From positions 7,073,351 through 7,137,350 of the forward strand of contig OX030960.1 in NCBI GenBank assembly GCA_943735955.1: a DNA stretch of 64,000 nucleotides. The letters run 5' to 3'. This stretch comes from Piscicola geometra. Lineage: Eukaryota; Annelida; Clitellata; Hirudinida; Piscicolidae. The notes below the pieces were generated by a model that was not told where the DNA came from, searched no databases, and was given only the letters and a program-made list of their open reading frames with translations. Every line of letters begins with the position of its first letter. Position 1 is the stretch's first letter. This document shows, in pieces, positions 38,801 through 53,100 of the stretch. The position numbers were made by a program, and so were the translations under genes.

Positions 38801-40880
38801 AACTGCTTCGATCTATTCAAGAATCTTGTGGTCTAAAGATCTTTTACTTGATATAGTTTCAGACACACATCATCATTATTCTTGCTATAATCATCCTCAT
38901 CATCTCATCGTCTTCATGATCATCATCATCATCATCATCGTCTCATCATCATCCTCATCGTCTTCATGATCATCATCGTCTTCATGATCATCCTCATCAT
39001 CTCATCATCAGCAGCAGCAGCAGCTTTATTTATCTGATATATTCATCGATTATTTCTCTTAAAAGTCTGTATTTTGTCATTTCAGCAGTAAAGGTGTGTT
39101 AGAAAAGAATAATTAAAACCTTATAAGACGAAGAGTGAGTGGATATAGGGGTGAGTGGTTTGAGAGGTTTTAAAAGTGAAAAGGTTGAAAATGTAAATGG
39201 TTCGAGAATGAGTGGGTAAAGGAGTTGTGTGCAAGTGTCTGTAAATAGAGTGGTGGCATTTTTGCAAAAACTTTCCCGCCTATTTGAGGATGATAGCGAG
39301 TTGATCCTAGGATTAACGCCGTACTTAAAACAGATTTCATCCTTCTATGGATTATAATGAAGAAGCATAAAAATAATTGTTGTTTTAAAATATAATTAAA
39401 AGTGTGTTGAGGTGTTAGCTAGCGATTCATTTAAATTAAATTAGTTTTTACCCTAAACTTTAAATACCGTAAGGTTTCAAAAATTAAAATTATTATGAAA
39501 ATTGGAATTTTATTTTCAGTGAAGATTCACCCATGAAGTTTCCGAGTTCTTACTTCGTCTGTTGCTTTCTTTCAGATGAATAGTGTCGACATGTGGAATG
39601 TTGCAGAGCACTAAAAAATAATTCAGTTGCATGAGCTTCAAATTCTTGAAGCATGAAAACATCCTAAAGCCGGAAACTTCTGAGTTTTACAAAAATCAGT
39701 TTCGCAGTGAAAAAAGCAGCTTCACGACGACAAAGCTTATTCGTAAAGCCCCAATGAGAATTGTTTAAATTGGATTTTGGAAGATTGCTAGAGTTAAGAA
39801 AGGATTGCATTAGAAGAAACCTTCAAAGTGAAACCAGAGCTTAATTTCGAGTGTCATTTTAAGTGATTTTGGTAACGTGTGATGATTGGAAGCACATGTG
39901 ACAAAAACCAAAAAAGTTTTAATTTTTTTATTTTTTAAGAATAGATTTTAAAACTAAATATTTTTTTATAGTGCATGAGAAGATGTGACCTATTCTGATG
40001 AATTCGAATGTCGCAAAATAAACGCATTAGTTAATAGAAGAATTAAGTGAAAATGAAATGATGAAAAAATAAGAAAAATTCTTGATGAAAGAATTATGAG
40101 ACCTCTTAAAGAAGACAAACACAAACAAATGGTATAAAAATTAATTTAGTTGTGAAAAAAAAAGTTATGTTATATTTACAGTATATAGCTTATAAATAAT
40201 TTATTATTTGCAGATCACACGGAAGTTTTATTGAAAGCTATATGATAATTTTGAAAAGAAGCTCTAACTTCAAAAAAATACTTTTTTGAAGTTAAAGAAT
40301 ATTTATCGACGTATAAAAATGTTTGGAAACACTCTCAATGCATTGTAATTGAAATAGTTGCTCGTAAACTTAAAATAGAAAAGAACTAAAAGCTTTTAAA
40401 AAATATGTTATGATCAAATAAACTGCACTGTGATAGCAAACAATAGTGAAATGGATTTGCTTCAAAAAAGCTTTCAAACTTTTCGTTTTGCTGAAGAAAT
40501 GAATGCATCGAAAAGATTTGGGTGTTTAAACATAGAATCCCAAAAATTTGAAGAGGACTAAAAACGTGGAAAACTAAGAAAGATGTTAAAACATTAAAAA
40601 AAATTTCAGCTTGTATGCTTTATCTGGAATTTTGAAAAAGAAATAGGGTATATTGGTTGTAAAGAAATAATTAAATTAAGGAAAAAGATGAAAGCAAAGT
40701 TTTTGAAAAAAAATGGTTTTTATGCCTACATCTTCAAGTTAAAAAATATAATTTGAATGCTTTTTCAGACGTATAATGAAGTATTTTGGTCATTCTAAAA
40801 CTATATACAGAAGATTCGTCGTAATGCTCAAAAGTAAATGATGAGAATTATTTTTTAAATTTATTTCAAAAGTTTTTTCA
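35849..40880. other. gene desert with ATC microsatellite at 38880-39010
   Basis: Very AT-rich. The only structured sequence is the ATC/TCA array at 38880-39010 with a short CAG run. No open frame shows protein-like composition. Confidence 0.6.
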
Positions 40881-40904
40881 TACAATTAAAAACACAGGGA
40901 AGCG

Positions 40905-41260
40905 ACGATGTGGCTCCCTTCCAGAGGCGGCAAATCTTGGGGGGGTTCTACCCAGCATGGACGACCCTGGAGGGTCCTGGGGTCTGGACCCTCCCCCTTT
41001 CCCACTTAAAAAACATTTTGTAACTTCTGTTTTGATACCAATATTTATGTAAGTACGGTAAGTAAGCAACAAAATTTTTTTTAGACAGCTATTACTATAA
41101 CTACACATACTCACAATGTATTACTATACAAACATACTGCTTTATGCCATATTTGACGATTATGCTCGTATCAAAACAAGAGTCTAAAAATGTTTTTGAT
41201 GAAAAAAGTGCGGGGGTCCACATTAAGGCGGACCCCTCAGGATCGCTGCCCATGCTCCTT
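40905..41260. mobile_element. GC-rich transposon-like remnant
   Basis: Two GC-rich blocks, CCAGAGGCGGCAAATCTTGG...CCCTGGAGGGTCCTGGGG (40918-41000) and GTGCGGGGGTCCACATTAAGG...GGACCCCTCAGG (41208-41242), stand out of the AT-rich desert and share GGGGTCC/GGACCC words in opposite orientations. This looks like the two ends of an internally deleted element. The family is not identified. Confidence 0.35.
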
Positions 41261-44011
41261 TCTACATCTCTTTTTAAATAGTTGTTTGAAAAAGTTGTTG
41301 TAAGAGTGGTGAAATGAACATTCGAAAATGTTCCGCATCTCTATTAGAGAGTAATTAAGATGGAAACACTCCATCAATGAGGGAGTCATTTCTGACGGAG
41401 ACTGATTGATCGTAATGACTTGCAATGGTGGTATAATGAAGAAAAACGACAAGCGAGTTTGAAAAAGGCGATGAACAAATCATTAGGAAGCCAGTACGGA
41501 GGTATTCTGCGAAAGATGTGAAAGAGATGAGTGATTGGAAAGTCAATGCAGCTTCTTGGGGCAGTCTAGGGTGTACTTCAAAAATTTGAAAGATTATTGA
41601 ATGAATATTTTACAAAAAGTGTACTTTTTTATATATAAAATAATTTAAAGTAAAAAAAACTCACAAAAAAGTTATTAGTTATAAAATATAAAAACTACAA
41701 AAAAATATATAAAGTATAAAAAAAATATAAATATAAAAAATATATAAAGTATAAAAAATAATGAAATGATAAAACTTGTATAAAAATTATTGTAAAAAGA
41801 AATAAAATTTTAGAATTGGTCTAAAAAGAAAACTTTCAGAAAAATAGATGGAAGTTGGAAAAACAAAGACACGAGTCTATAAGAGGAAAATGTAAAAAAT
41901 AATGCCGAAAAAGAAAATAAATAAAAAAGACTAAAACATATTTTAAAAAACAAGTTAAATATGCAATGTGAGGTATCTTTAAAGTTAAAGTGAATTTTTT
42001 TGCCAAATATTTTTACATGAAAAGCTAAAATATGTATAAAACAAATAATTTCAAAAATGCATGAAATGAAAAGCACATGAAAGTGTTTTTCTAAAAAGTT
42101 TTAAGATATAGATGAAAGATCGTGGATATTTTTTCTAATTTAACTCTGATCTAACTCTCATTTACATGCCTTACTTCATGGAAGAAAAAACTGAAAAGAT
42201 TTTTGTTTTTATACTTTTGATTGATTGAAAAACGATTTGTATAAGGTTTTACAATACTAAGAACTCAACTTTTTTTAATTAATCAAGAATTTGCTTTTTG
42301 AAAGTGTCTAGATTTGTATTTATTTGAAAGTTTTTGACAACTATTAATAGCTTTCAAGTAAAAATTTTGTTTAAAAGAAATATTTTGAAGTTCTGTTTTA
42401 TTATTAAAAATTTCTATTTATACATTTTTTCAAAGTATAAAAAAATCTCTAGAATTAAAAGATACTTTCAGCATCGGCACGAACAATTCAGATAAAAGTT
42501 TTCCAGAATAGCGTGAAAATGTGAAAATTGAGTTAAGAGACAAGAATATTTTCCAACTTGAAAATAGATAAAACTCAAAATAAATGGAAAATTTAGTCAT
42601 AGTTTTATATTGTAAAAATCTCTTTTAAGAGCTTATTTTAGACAGTTAAAATAACTAATGTAGCATTTTTATTATTAACAAAAATAAATAAATTAGAAAA
42701 AGATCAAATAAGACCATCAAAGAACCCTTTCATTACTTATTTGTGCCCATGATACCGTAAGACCGTATAAATCAATTTGTAGCAGCACCATCCAGCCTTT
42801 AACTTTGATCCATTACCTCATCGAGCTATATGGTCAGAAGATTTGAATTTGATGTTTAAAATTGAATTCAAGCTTTGAGCTCAAGCGCTTGTTGAAAGAG
42901 GTAAAATGAATGCTCAAGTGAATGATGGATGAATTAATCAGTGGATGAGCGAATTTTGACAAATGTTTAAACCTTGTGTTTTCCAAAAAAATGAAGCGTA
43001 AAGTCGCTGACCTGCAAAATGCTGTGCAGATAAATGGTTGTTTATTACAATAAAACGGCTATAGGATGTGTATGTTTGAAATTAATATTCACTATTTATC
43101 ATTTTTTTTCAAGGCGAAATTTTAGATTCAATCTGTTAATGGATGTAAAAATAAAAAAGTAACGCGTGTCACAAAATCTTCTAGGAAGAAAGTGTGCTGT
43201 ATCTGAAAGAGAAGAAAAAGATAGATGAACGGATGAAATTCAGGATTGAGTAGTTATCAGAAAAGTCAATAGAGACTTCAAAACGCAAAGAACTTTGTTT
43301 AGGATAAATGAAAGGTTTTGGTGGTGGTGGAGGCTTATGGTGGAAAATGACGCTCGATAGGTGGTGTTTGCAACTTTGAAAAATATATAAATTAAAATCA
43401 ACAGAATATTCAAATAATCGTAGAAGCATGAAAATTTCACATTTTAATGAAGATTAATAATTTTTCATAAATGTGTTCATTTAAGTCTTTTATTTTAAGG
43501 CAGTAAAACAACAAATAAATAAATAAGGGTGTTGGAAGGCAAGAGGAGAAGCGGAGGAAGAAGAAAGAAAGGAAAGCTTGGATGGGTGAAAAAAAGAATT
43601 TGGCAATAATCAGATTAGGAAGCGGGTATGAAAATTTTGAATTTTTGTTACCCAACCCAACATGTCAATTCTAACTCAATAATGTTCCTCCAATTAATAC
43701 AGTAATTGTAGAATGGGAAAATTAAAAAGATGAATAAGAGATGTTTTGGATGGAGTAATGAAGGGATGGATGGGAAGTTGGAAGAATAAATGATGAACGG
43801 GTAGTTGGAAGGATGTATTGAGCAGATCAAACCAAGTTGAGACATTGTACATGGAAAATAAAAACAGTGTCTAAGCAGACTAGGAAGATTTCAATACGAG
43901 TTGAAGAACAATGCACATTTATAATGTTTGAACCTCTATCCGCCATTCTTTCGTGCATTTAACATTCCGATTCATCATGCATTCTTGCCTTCTGTAGCTG
44001 TTTGTGCATTA
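41261..44011. other. gene desert
   Basis: AT-rich, with A/T runs and TATAAAAAA words at 41620-41800. No supported gene, RNA or element. Confidence 0.6.
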
Positions 44012-45517
44012 GAGGTCGGACATGGACGATTTTTCATTCCCGGTCCCATCCCGTTCCCGAAATTTGTTTTCTCGTCCCGTCCCGTTCCCGATGGGACATC
44101 AGAATTTCGATTCCCGTCCCGTCCCGTTCACGCAACTCGATTCCCGGTCCCGACCCGTTCCCGAAACTTTTTTTGTTTTTTTATTCATTTTCGCTGCCGT
44201 TTTCACTGGTCCCAAACTTGCTAGTTTTAACATTTCTTAACATTCATTATTTGAAAGTCAGAGAATATTTCTTTTAATGAAATAAAAAAACACGATTTAA
44301 ATTTCAAATATTTATTGAAATGAAAGTATTGAAGTTAGTCATTGTTTTTGAGTTATTCGATCAAGTCTTTATTGCTTTTCACACAGGTTAAACCGTTAAG
44401 AGTTTCAGCTTTCAAATGAGATGATTTTGGGTCTGAAGTTAAACGACCACAAATTGAAAAATTCCGTTCACAGGGAATATAACTTGCAGATATATTGAAA
44501 AAAATTTTGGCTACTTCTTGTAGTATTTTAAAATAGCTCATTTTACTCCAATTAAATAAAACATCTTTATAATCTTCAATTTTTTGGGACGTAATTGTGA
44601 ATATTTGTACAATTCATCCCCTTCTGAATTTTTTTCTTCGTTCATTATTATTAATTCTTCAGCAACGTTAGAAATATGTTTTTTGACGACATTCGTATTC
44701 TCCACAACTGCAAATATAAAATCATTCGTATAATTTGATAGTATAATAATTTTATTATAATTTTTACGTTATAAAAACAAACATAATAGGTCTAAATAAC
44801 CATCATTTGTTTTTTTTCTCAACGGCACTGCAGCTTGGTCTGGCTGTACAAAATAGAATTAAATGTTCTCTAATGAATGTCTTGGTATTTATTTCTCTTC
44901 TATCCCAAACTTTTTTCCTATTATTCTTTCATACTGGGGATGCAACAGACATGCTGTCATACGAATAAGATCTATGGCATCTTTTCTTTTGTCGAAATGA
45001 TCAACTGAGCAATCATTTGGAAATTAATCATTCAAATTCAAAGTATTAATTTATAAAATTAAAATAATATAACTGACGATTTTGATTCCATCTGAAAAGT
45101 TTTCATCATCACCCATTTGTTCTAATCTCCCTAATCTTTGGACTCACTCAATCAATCAATCACCATAACAACTTCAAATGTAGTGTTGGAGATTTCGACA
45201 TTGGCAATGGTGGCTTCGTTATACATTTATATTGCATTTAATACTTATTTTAAGTACGGAGGATCGATGAAATAAAGATTTCCATACTTAGAAGTTTGCT
45301 GAAAAATCATTGTTAAAGAATCCAATCCCAATAACCGTTATTCCCGTTTTTCCCGTTCCCGATTTAAAAGTTGATTCCCGTTCCCGTCTTTTCCCGTTCC
45401 CGATTTGAATGTTGATTCTCGTTCCCGTTCCCGTCCCGAAAACCTATTCCCGGTTCCCGACTTTTCCCGTCCCGAAATTTATTTTCATTCCCGTTCCCGC
45501 ATGTGGCATCCTCGTTT
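44012..45517 (-). mobile_element. decayed hAT-superfamily DNA transposon
   Basis: The minus strand keeps the hAT C-terminal dimerisation signature: SASYIPCERNFSICGRLTSD followed by a Ser-Ser-His-Leu-Lys and NGLTCVKSN (44541-44353). Upstream on the same strand is another transposase block, FDKRKDAIDLIRMTACLLHP... (about 45003-44900), ending in a stop. The ends are imperfect inverted repeats (GAGGTCGGACATGG at 44014; GAGGATGCCACATGCGG reverse at about 45516). Each is followed by clusters of the subterminal word CCCGTTCCCG. No intact 8-bp target duplication was found. The 3' third of it (from about 45066) is included in the duplication at 47071. Confidence 0.65.
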
Positions 45518-46565
45518 GCTCTTTTTTCAAACTGATCGCGTCCTCATCCCTCAAAAAACCGCCTTGAAAAGCCACAATTGCTCGGAAATGTGTTCAAGTT
45601 AATCGTTCTCGAAGCCGAGAATCGATGGTCGTTAAATCCTTAAAAGCGCCATAAAATAGGAGAAAAAATCTAAATATTTAATTAGTTTTCAATGGGATTC
45701 ATAACTCCTGCTTCAATTCATAAATTCATACCCTCTCATCGTTCCGCATTTTAATCTTTTTATTTTATTTTATAACTCTTGGAAAAATATTTGTTTGTTT
45801 GAAGAGCAATGGTGATGTGAGAAGCGTTTAAACGTCATGAGATGTCACGGTGACTTTGTGGTTTTCTATTGGCTGCTGTCTATTTGAAATGAAACGTGCT
45901 TTTGCTTCCATAAAGATGCTGCTTACATTCCTTTATTTTGTAAGAAAAAACTTTTTTGGCAATTTTTTACATTTGAATATTTAATCTTCAGTTAATCTTC
46001 ATGTTCTAAGTTATGAAAAGTTAGTATTTTTAATTTGAATAAAAAGTAATTAAAAAAGCAATTAGTTTTTGCAAACACCTATGCTGATGAGAAAAAACGT
46101 TTTAAAAGTTTAAAAAACATTTTTCCAGCAAACGAAATGTTCTTCGAACAATTAGAACTTTTGAGACATCAACAATCTTAACACATATGAAAAGACAAAT
46201 CTCTGTGTCGCTCAAAAAAAAGCTGAAACATTATTCCAGTTTTTTCTTTTGTTTTTTCATCTGTGAGAAATTTGTTTATTTATTTAAATCTTTTATAATT
46301 TTTTGCAAAACGATAATGTTTTTGAGGCTTAATTTTCTACAACTTTTTAAACATCTCACATAAATTATTATATCTGAACTTAAAAACTACCCAAACCTGT
46401 TTATTTCCTAGTTTTTTTAGTTTGCTGAGTCTTGGAAGTTTATTTATTTTTCGCGCAATTTCGCCGTTTTTAAAAAACATTCACAAATTTTATTCAAGTT
46501 GTAAACAAAACATTTGTCTTATTTAGCATTTGATTGGTTTGAAGTATTTGCTACATATAATGGTC

Positions 46566-47070
46566 TTTTAAAATAATAGTCTATTAAAATAATAGTCAAT
46601 TAAAATAATAGTCAATTAAAATAATAGTCTATTAAAATAATAGTCTATTAAAATAATAGTCTATTAAAATAATAGTCTATTAAAATAATAGTCTATTAAA
46701 ATAATAGTCTATTAAAATAATAGTCTATTAAAATAATAGTCTATTAAAATAATAGTCTATTAAAATAATAGTCTATTAAAATAATAGTCTATTAAAATAA
46801 TAGTCTATTAAAATAATAGTCTATTAAAATAATAGTCTATTAAAATAATAGTCTATTAAAATAATAGTCTATTAAAATAATAGTCTATTAAAATAATAGT
46901 CTATTAAAATAATAGTCTATTAAAATAATAGTCTATTAAAATAATAGTCTATTAAAATAATAGTCTATTAAAATAATAGTCTATTAAAATAATAGTCTAT
47001 TAAAATAATAGTCTATTAAAATAATAGTCTATTAAAATAATAGTCTATTAAAATAATAGTCTATTAAAAT
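46566..47070. repeat. 16-bp minisatellite array 1
   Basis: About 32 head-to-tail copies of AAAATAATAGTCTATT, almost without variation apart from the first few. There is no spacer diversity, so this is not a CRISPR array. Confidence 0.98.
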
Positions 47071-48570
47071 AATATAACTGACGATTTTGATTCCATCTGA
47101 AAAGTTTTCATCATCACCCATTTGTTCTAATCTCCCTAATCTTTGGACTCACTCAATCAATCAATCACCATAACAACTTCAAATGTAGTGTTGGAGATTT
47201 CGACATTGGCAATGGTGGCTTCGTTATACATTTATATTGCATTTAATACTTATTTTAAGTACGGAGGATCGATGAAATAAAGATTTCCATACTTAGAAGT
47301 TTGCTGAAAAATCATTGTTAAAGAATCCAATCCCAATAACCGTTATTCCCGTTTTTCCCGTTCCCGATTTAAAAGTTGATTCCCGTTCCCGTCTTTTCCC
47401 GTTCCCGATTTGAATGTTGATTCCCGTTCCCGTTCCCGTCCCGAAAACCTATTCCCGGTTCCCGACTTTTCCCGTCCCGAAATTTATTTTCATTCCCGTT
47501 CCCGCATGTGGCATCCTCGTTTGCTCTTTTTTCAAACTGATCGCGTCCTCATCCCTCAAAAAACCGCATTGAAAAGCCACAATTGCTCGGAAATGTGTTC
47601 AAGTTAATCGTTCTCGAAGCCGAGAATCGATGGTCGTTAAATCCTTAAAAGCGCCATAAAATAGGAGAAAAAATCTAAATATTTAATTAGTTTTCAATGG
47701 GATTCATAACTCCTGCTTCAATACATAAATTCATACCCTCTTATCGTTCCGCATTTAAATCTTTTTATTTTATTTTATAACTCTTGGAAAAATATTTGTT
47801 TGTTTGAAGAGCAATGGTGATGTGAGAAGCGTTTAAACGTCATGAGATGTCACGGTGACTTTGTGGTTTTCTATTGGCTGCTGTCTATTTGAAATGAAAC
47901 GTGCTTTTGCTTCCATAAAGATGCTGCTTACATTCCTTTATTTTGTAAGAAAAAACTTTTTTGGCAATTTTTTACATTTGAATATTTAATCTTCAGTTAA
48001 TCTTCATGTTCTAAGTTATGAAAAGTTAGTATTTTTAATTTGAATAAAAAGTAATTAAAAAAGCAATTAGTTTTTGCAAACACCTATGCTGATGAGAAAA
48101 AACGTTTTAAAAGTTGAAAAAACATTTTTCCAGCAAACGAAATGCTCTTCGAACAATTAGAACTTTTGAGACATCAACAATCTTAACACATATGAAAAGA
48201 CAAATCTCTGTGTCGCTCAAAAAAAGCTGAAACATTATTCCAGTTTTTTCTTTTGTTTTTTCATCTGTGAGAAATTTGTTTATTCATTTAAATTTTTTAT
48301 AATTTTTTGCAAAACGATAATGTTTTTGAGGCTTAATTTTCTAAAATTTTTTAAACATCTCACATAAATTATTATATCTGACCTTAAAAACTACCCAAAC
48401 CTGTTTATTTCATAGTTTTTTTAGTTTGCTGAGTCTTGGAAGTTTATTTATTTTTCGCGCAATTTCGCCGTTTTTAAAAAACATTCACAAATTTTATTCA
48501 AGTTGTAAACAAAACATTTGTCTTACTTAGCATTTGATTGGTTTGAAGTATTTGCTACATATAATGGTCT

Positions 48571-49392
48571 TTTAAAATAATAGTCTATTAAAATAATAGT
48601 CTATTAAAATAATAGTCTATTAAAATAATAGTCTATTAAAATAATAGTCTATTAAAATAATAGTCTATTAAAATAATAGTCTATTAAAATAATAGTCTAT
48701 TAAAATAATAGTCTATTAAAATAATAGTCTATTAAAATAATAGTCTATTAAAATAATAGTCTATTAAAATAATAGTCTATTAAAATAATAGTCTATTAAA
48801 ATAATAGTCTATTAAAATAATAGTCTATTAAAATAATAGTCTATTAAAATAATAGTCTATTAAAATAATAGTCTATTAAAATAATAGTCTATTAAAATAA
48901 TAGTCTATTAAAATAATAGTCTATTAAAATAATAGTCTATTAAAATAATAGTCTATTAAAATAATAGTCTATTAAAATAATAGTCTATTAAAATAATAGT
49001 CTATTAAAATAATAGTCTATTAAAATAATAGTCTATTAAAATAATAGTCTATTAAAATAATAGTCTATTAAAATAATAGTCTATTAAAATAATAGTCTAT
49101 TAAAATAATAGTCTATTAAAATAATAGTCTATTAAAATAATAGTCTATTAAAATAATAGTCTATTAAAATAATAGTCTATTAAAATAATAGTCTATTAAA
49201 ATAATAGTCTATTAAAATAATAGTCTATTAAAATAATAGTCTATTAAAATAATAGTCTATTAAAATAATAGTCTATTAAAATAATAGTCTATTAAAATAA
49301 TAGTCTATTAAAATAATAGTCTATTAAAATAATAGTCTATTAAAATAATAGTCTATTAAAATAATAGTCTATTAAAATAATAGTCTATTAAA
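48571..49392. repeat. 16-bp minisatellite array 2
   Basis: About 51 head-to-tail copies of the same 16-bp unit as array 1, ending at CTATTAAAAATAGAAC. Confidence 0.98.
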
Positions 49393-49889
49393 AATAGAAC
49401 AAATTTTTTTCAATTCGACTTTATAGTTTTTCATTTTATTTTTCCTATTTTTTATACAAGTTCCTTCAATTTTTTACAAATTAGCTTTTAAAATATATGA
49501 AATATATTGAAGATTTTCAAATGCCTGGCGAAACACATTTTAAAATTCATTATTCAAAGCCTTTATTTTCATATGTATAATTTTTTACAAATTTATTAGA
49601 AAAAATATTTTATTAATGTTAAAAAACTGAAGCATCATTTTTTACACTTTCCTAATTTAACGACTTTTTCCCACTCTTCTTCCTTCCAACCATCCTTTCA
49701 CCACTCACCTCCAACTCTCAGACAGACGAAAGAAAGAACAAAAACCATCCACAACTGCCTTATGCTCAGCATCATCTGTTGAGTAAGGTCACAAAAATCA
49801 TAATCATTATCATCATCGTCATTGTCGTCATCGTCATTTTCGTCATCGACATAATCATCATCATCATAATCATCATCATCATTATAATC

Positions 49890-50148
<259 letters not shown>

Positions 50149-53100
50149 TCCCGCAATCAGTTTCTTTTCCTTCCTTTCAAACCCTTCATCTTTCTCTTCC
50201 ACTACTACCTTCTTTTCACATCTACCAATGGTAGTTTCTACCATAAATTGTTTTTCGACAACAAATTTTCATTTTTCTTTTTTATTCATGAAATAAAAAG
50301 TCGCTTGAACACCTTCTTTGCATTCAATACATTCTTTGACGTCTTTTCAACTCATTCATATCTTTTGTTCTTTTCTTAAATTTCCAATTCAAAATTTCGA
50401 TTTTTTAAAATTCTCTTTTCTTTCTTTAAACACGTTTTTTTCAAATCAAACATGATAATACACAACTTGCAAAATAACAGAATAGTTCCAGACAAGCCTC
50501 CACCCTCCATCCTGACTATCTCCAACAAGATCATCTCAGCAGGGCAGATCTTTATTGCGCCCCTAAATGCACTCTTGTCATCATTCAAACCCTTCATAGT
50601 CGTAGTTTGAAACTAGAAAAAAAAAAAAAAATTCTTTTTTTTCAAAGAGATTTTTATGAAGCATCAAAATTAGACAAGTATATTCTTTTAAATCTATAAG
50701 GTTTCTATGAGTTCTCCAATCACTTAAGCAGGTACTATGTCACTGAATCCACACCAATAATCCGAAAATCTCCACTGTTTGCCCTTGTAAATACCTCCTA
50801 AATTATTCCGCCTCATTAGGCCTATTTATTCACTCAATCTCTCATCTATTCCCCCTTCGACCTGGTTTCATTTACATTCCATTCATCGTTGTATCTACCA
50901 TTACCGCATCCATTAATGCTGCTTTCTCAATTAATCTGGAGTGTATGGCACTTTGAAATGGTTCTTGAAACTTCCTTTTTTAATATAAAATGTTTTATTT
51001 CCGAATAGACGACACTTTGTTTCAGAATTAGTTTCGAAGCATTATTTTTGTTGCTTCTAATTCAGCCCTCATTTAATCAGATGAAAAAAACGCTCTTTCT
51101 ACTTCCTGCTATTCAATCAATTGTGTTTAAAATAAATTCCTAATTTTCCAACAAAGTCTATCTAAACAAACACAAAAAACTCATTTCAACATAGATTTTT
51201 GTGCATGTTTAGTTATTTACTTTTTGATTTTGTAATTACAACTACATATTAGAGGTGTGCATGGGCCGCTTTATCATCTCTCGTTATCTTCATATTTAAT
51301 ATCAATATCAAATATCAATTTATGATATGAGTAGTATACAGACCAAAACATTAAAATGCACTTCACTCCATAAAATGTTCTTTTTTTTTTAAAAATTCAA
51401 TTGTGCGATTAAAAAAACAATTTTGTTACAAAAAACTATTACAAAAATTACAAAGTTTTTTTACTCTATGCTCTTAATGCCAACAGTTGCATTTCCCCCT
51501 CCATCAAATAATTTGGTGTTCCATTTTCTCATTAAAGTAAAAAAAATTGTTATTACAATCATTAGAATGATTGGTTAACGTATTCGGAGATTTGTTAAGC
51601 CGTTGACAACAAATAAAATTGTCAAAGCCCTTATATTGATGGTGTGGGTTTTTGTAAAAAACACACAATAACCGACATTTTTTAAATTTTTATTAATTCA
51701 AAAAGTAATATCAACCTGAGATCAAATGACGTTGGTCAGATTACCAATATAACGTTTGAAATTGCTATTTAAATCCTAAAAAGGCCTCCCCGTATCGCCT
51801 AATGATATGACCATCAATCAACCTAACTATTCTCACAATTCAAGCTTTATTGATTGTTTGAGATTTATTCTTCAGCGATCAACATTCAAAAAAAAGTAAT
51901 GCCACAATATACAATTTCAAAACTCTATAATCCCTAAATAACCTCTTACAAACCTGTAACAATTTTTCGTGTGTTAAGATTATTTCTGAAGTTTTTTCTG
52001 AAGAAAATACGTCCTTCCAGCAATATGAAAATCAAATAATCATAAATTGGAGGCTCCCTTGTGCTCCATAAACCATGAACCGTTTAAGCAGGCCAAACAG
52101 TGTTGCTTCTCATTGATTTTTCTTCAAGTTGAGTTCAAACTATTCTCAAAACTGAGAAACTTTATTCAGTAGTTACAAGAAGCATCACATTCTTTTCACA
52201 AACGTTCGTTAAATTTTTTTTTTTTCAATTTAAAAAAAATACAATTTACAACAACCAAACGACTTTTAAAAGCAACTTTTTAAAATGTACTTTTCACTTA
52301 TTTTAAGCGGCTTGATTAGAAGTTATTTGATTTTTCTTCGCTTCTAATTTTAATTCAGTATCCGCGCTAATGACGAGATATTAAAACTGCATTAATTAAA
52401 ATTTACTCATTGTTTTTAAGGAGCATACTAAGGTATGTCGCACGACATCAATGTCGACTACAACATTCTCAAAAGTTCTCTCTTTCTTGCATTGTTCCGT
52501 TTCTGTATACATTTAACATTTAAATTTTTAGAGAAAAAGTATTTTTAAGAGTAAAAACATTTTACACATTTTTTAATAAATTATCTTAAAAACAGCAGGT
52601 ATGAACATGTGATTTTTCGATATAAATGCATTACATTTTCAATAAATGTCTGTTTAATAAGATATATTATGTATCAAATCTTTTAATGTTATTTTATTTC
52701 ATTTTAACTTTTTTAATGACCCTTGAAACGTTTAATGTTCGTTCAGGTTCAACGACATCTATTCAACGACTTTCACTACACGTTGTTACCCATTCATGTC
52801 GGTGGAAGAGAAAGCACTCACCTCTAAAGCCTGCAGTCCATACTCTTGCAAGTTCATATCTATGAGTTTCTTGAAAGACTTTTTAGCTTTTGAGTTTTTC
52901 AAAGAAAAAGAATAAATAATAAATTTTAAAGTTTAAGAAAATCTTATGCTTTCTAAAGCCTTCCAGCTTAGAAAAGACATTTTATTAGGAATTTAAAAAG
53001 CTTTTTTTGTTACTTTTGTTTTTAATTGTTTGAATCTATCACTGAAAATCTTTCCATTAAATAAATAGAACTCAGTTACTCGGCAATCTTCTTACAGACG

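Larger units (their letters stand above)
45066..49392 (+). repeat. two tandem macro-units: 1.5 kb unique sequence plus 16-bp minisatellite
   Basis: 45066-46565 and 47071-48570 are near-identical (offset about 2005 bp, scattered substitutions and 1-bp indels). Each is followed by an array of the 16-bp unit AAAATAATAGTCTATT: 46566-47070 (about 32 copies, first two with CAATT) and 48571-49392 (about 51 copies). The word TTAAAATAAT occurs both in the array and at the left start (45060), and the second unit begins exactly where array 1 ends in that word. Confidence 0.95.

Noticed and set aside
45405..47607. Identical 65-residue frames at 45405 and 47410 (Arg/Ser/Pro-rich)
   Set aside because: The frame arises from CCCGTTCCCG transposon-end repeats and recurs only because the segment is duplicated. 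It has no protein-like conservation.
46566..49392. Regular short repeats resembling a CRISPR array
   Set aside because: The units are head-to-tail with no unique spacers, and the DNA is clearly eukaryotic. It is a minisatellite.
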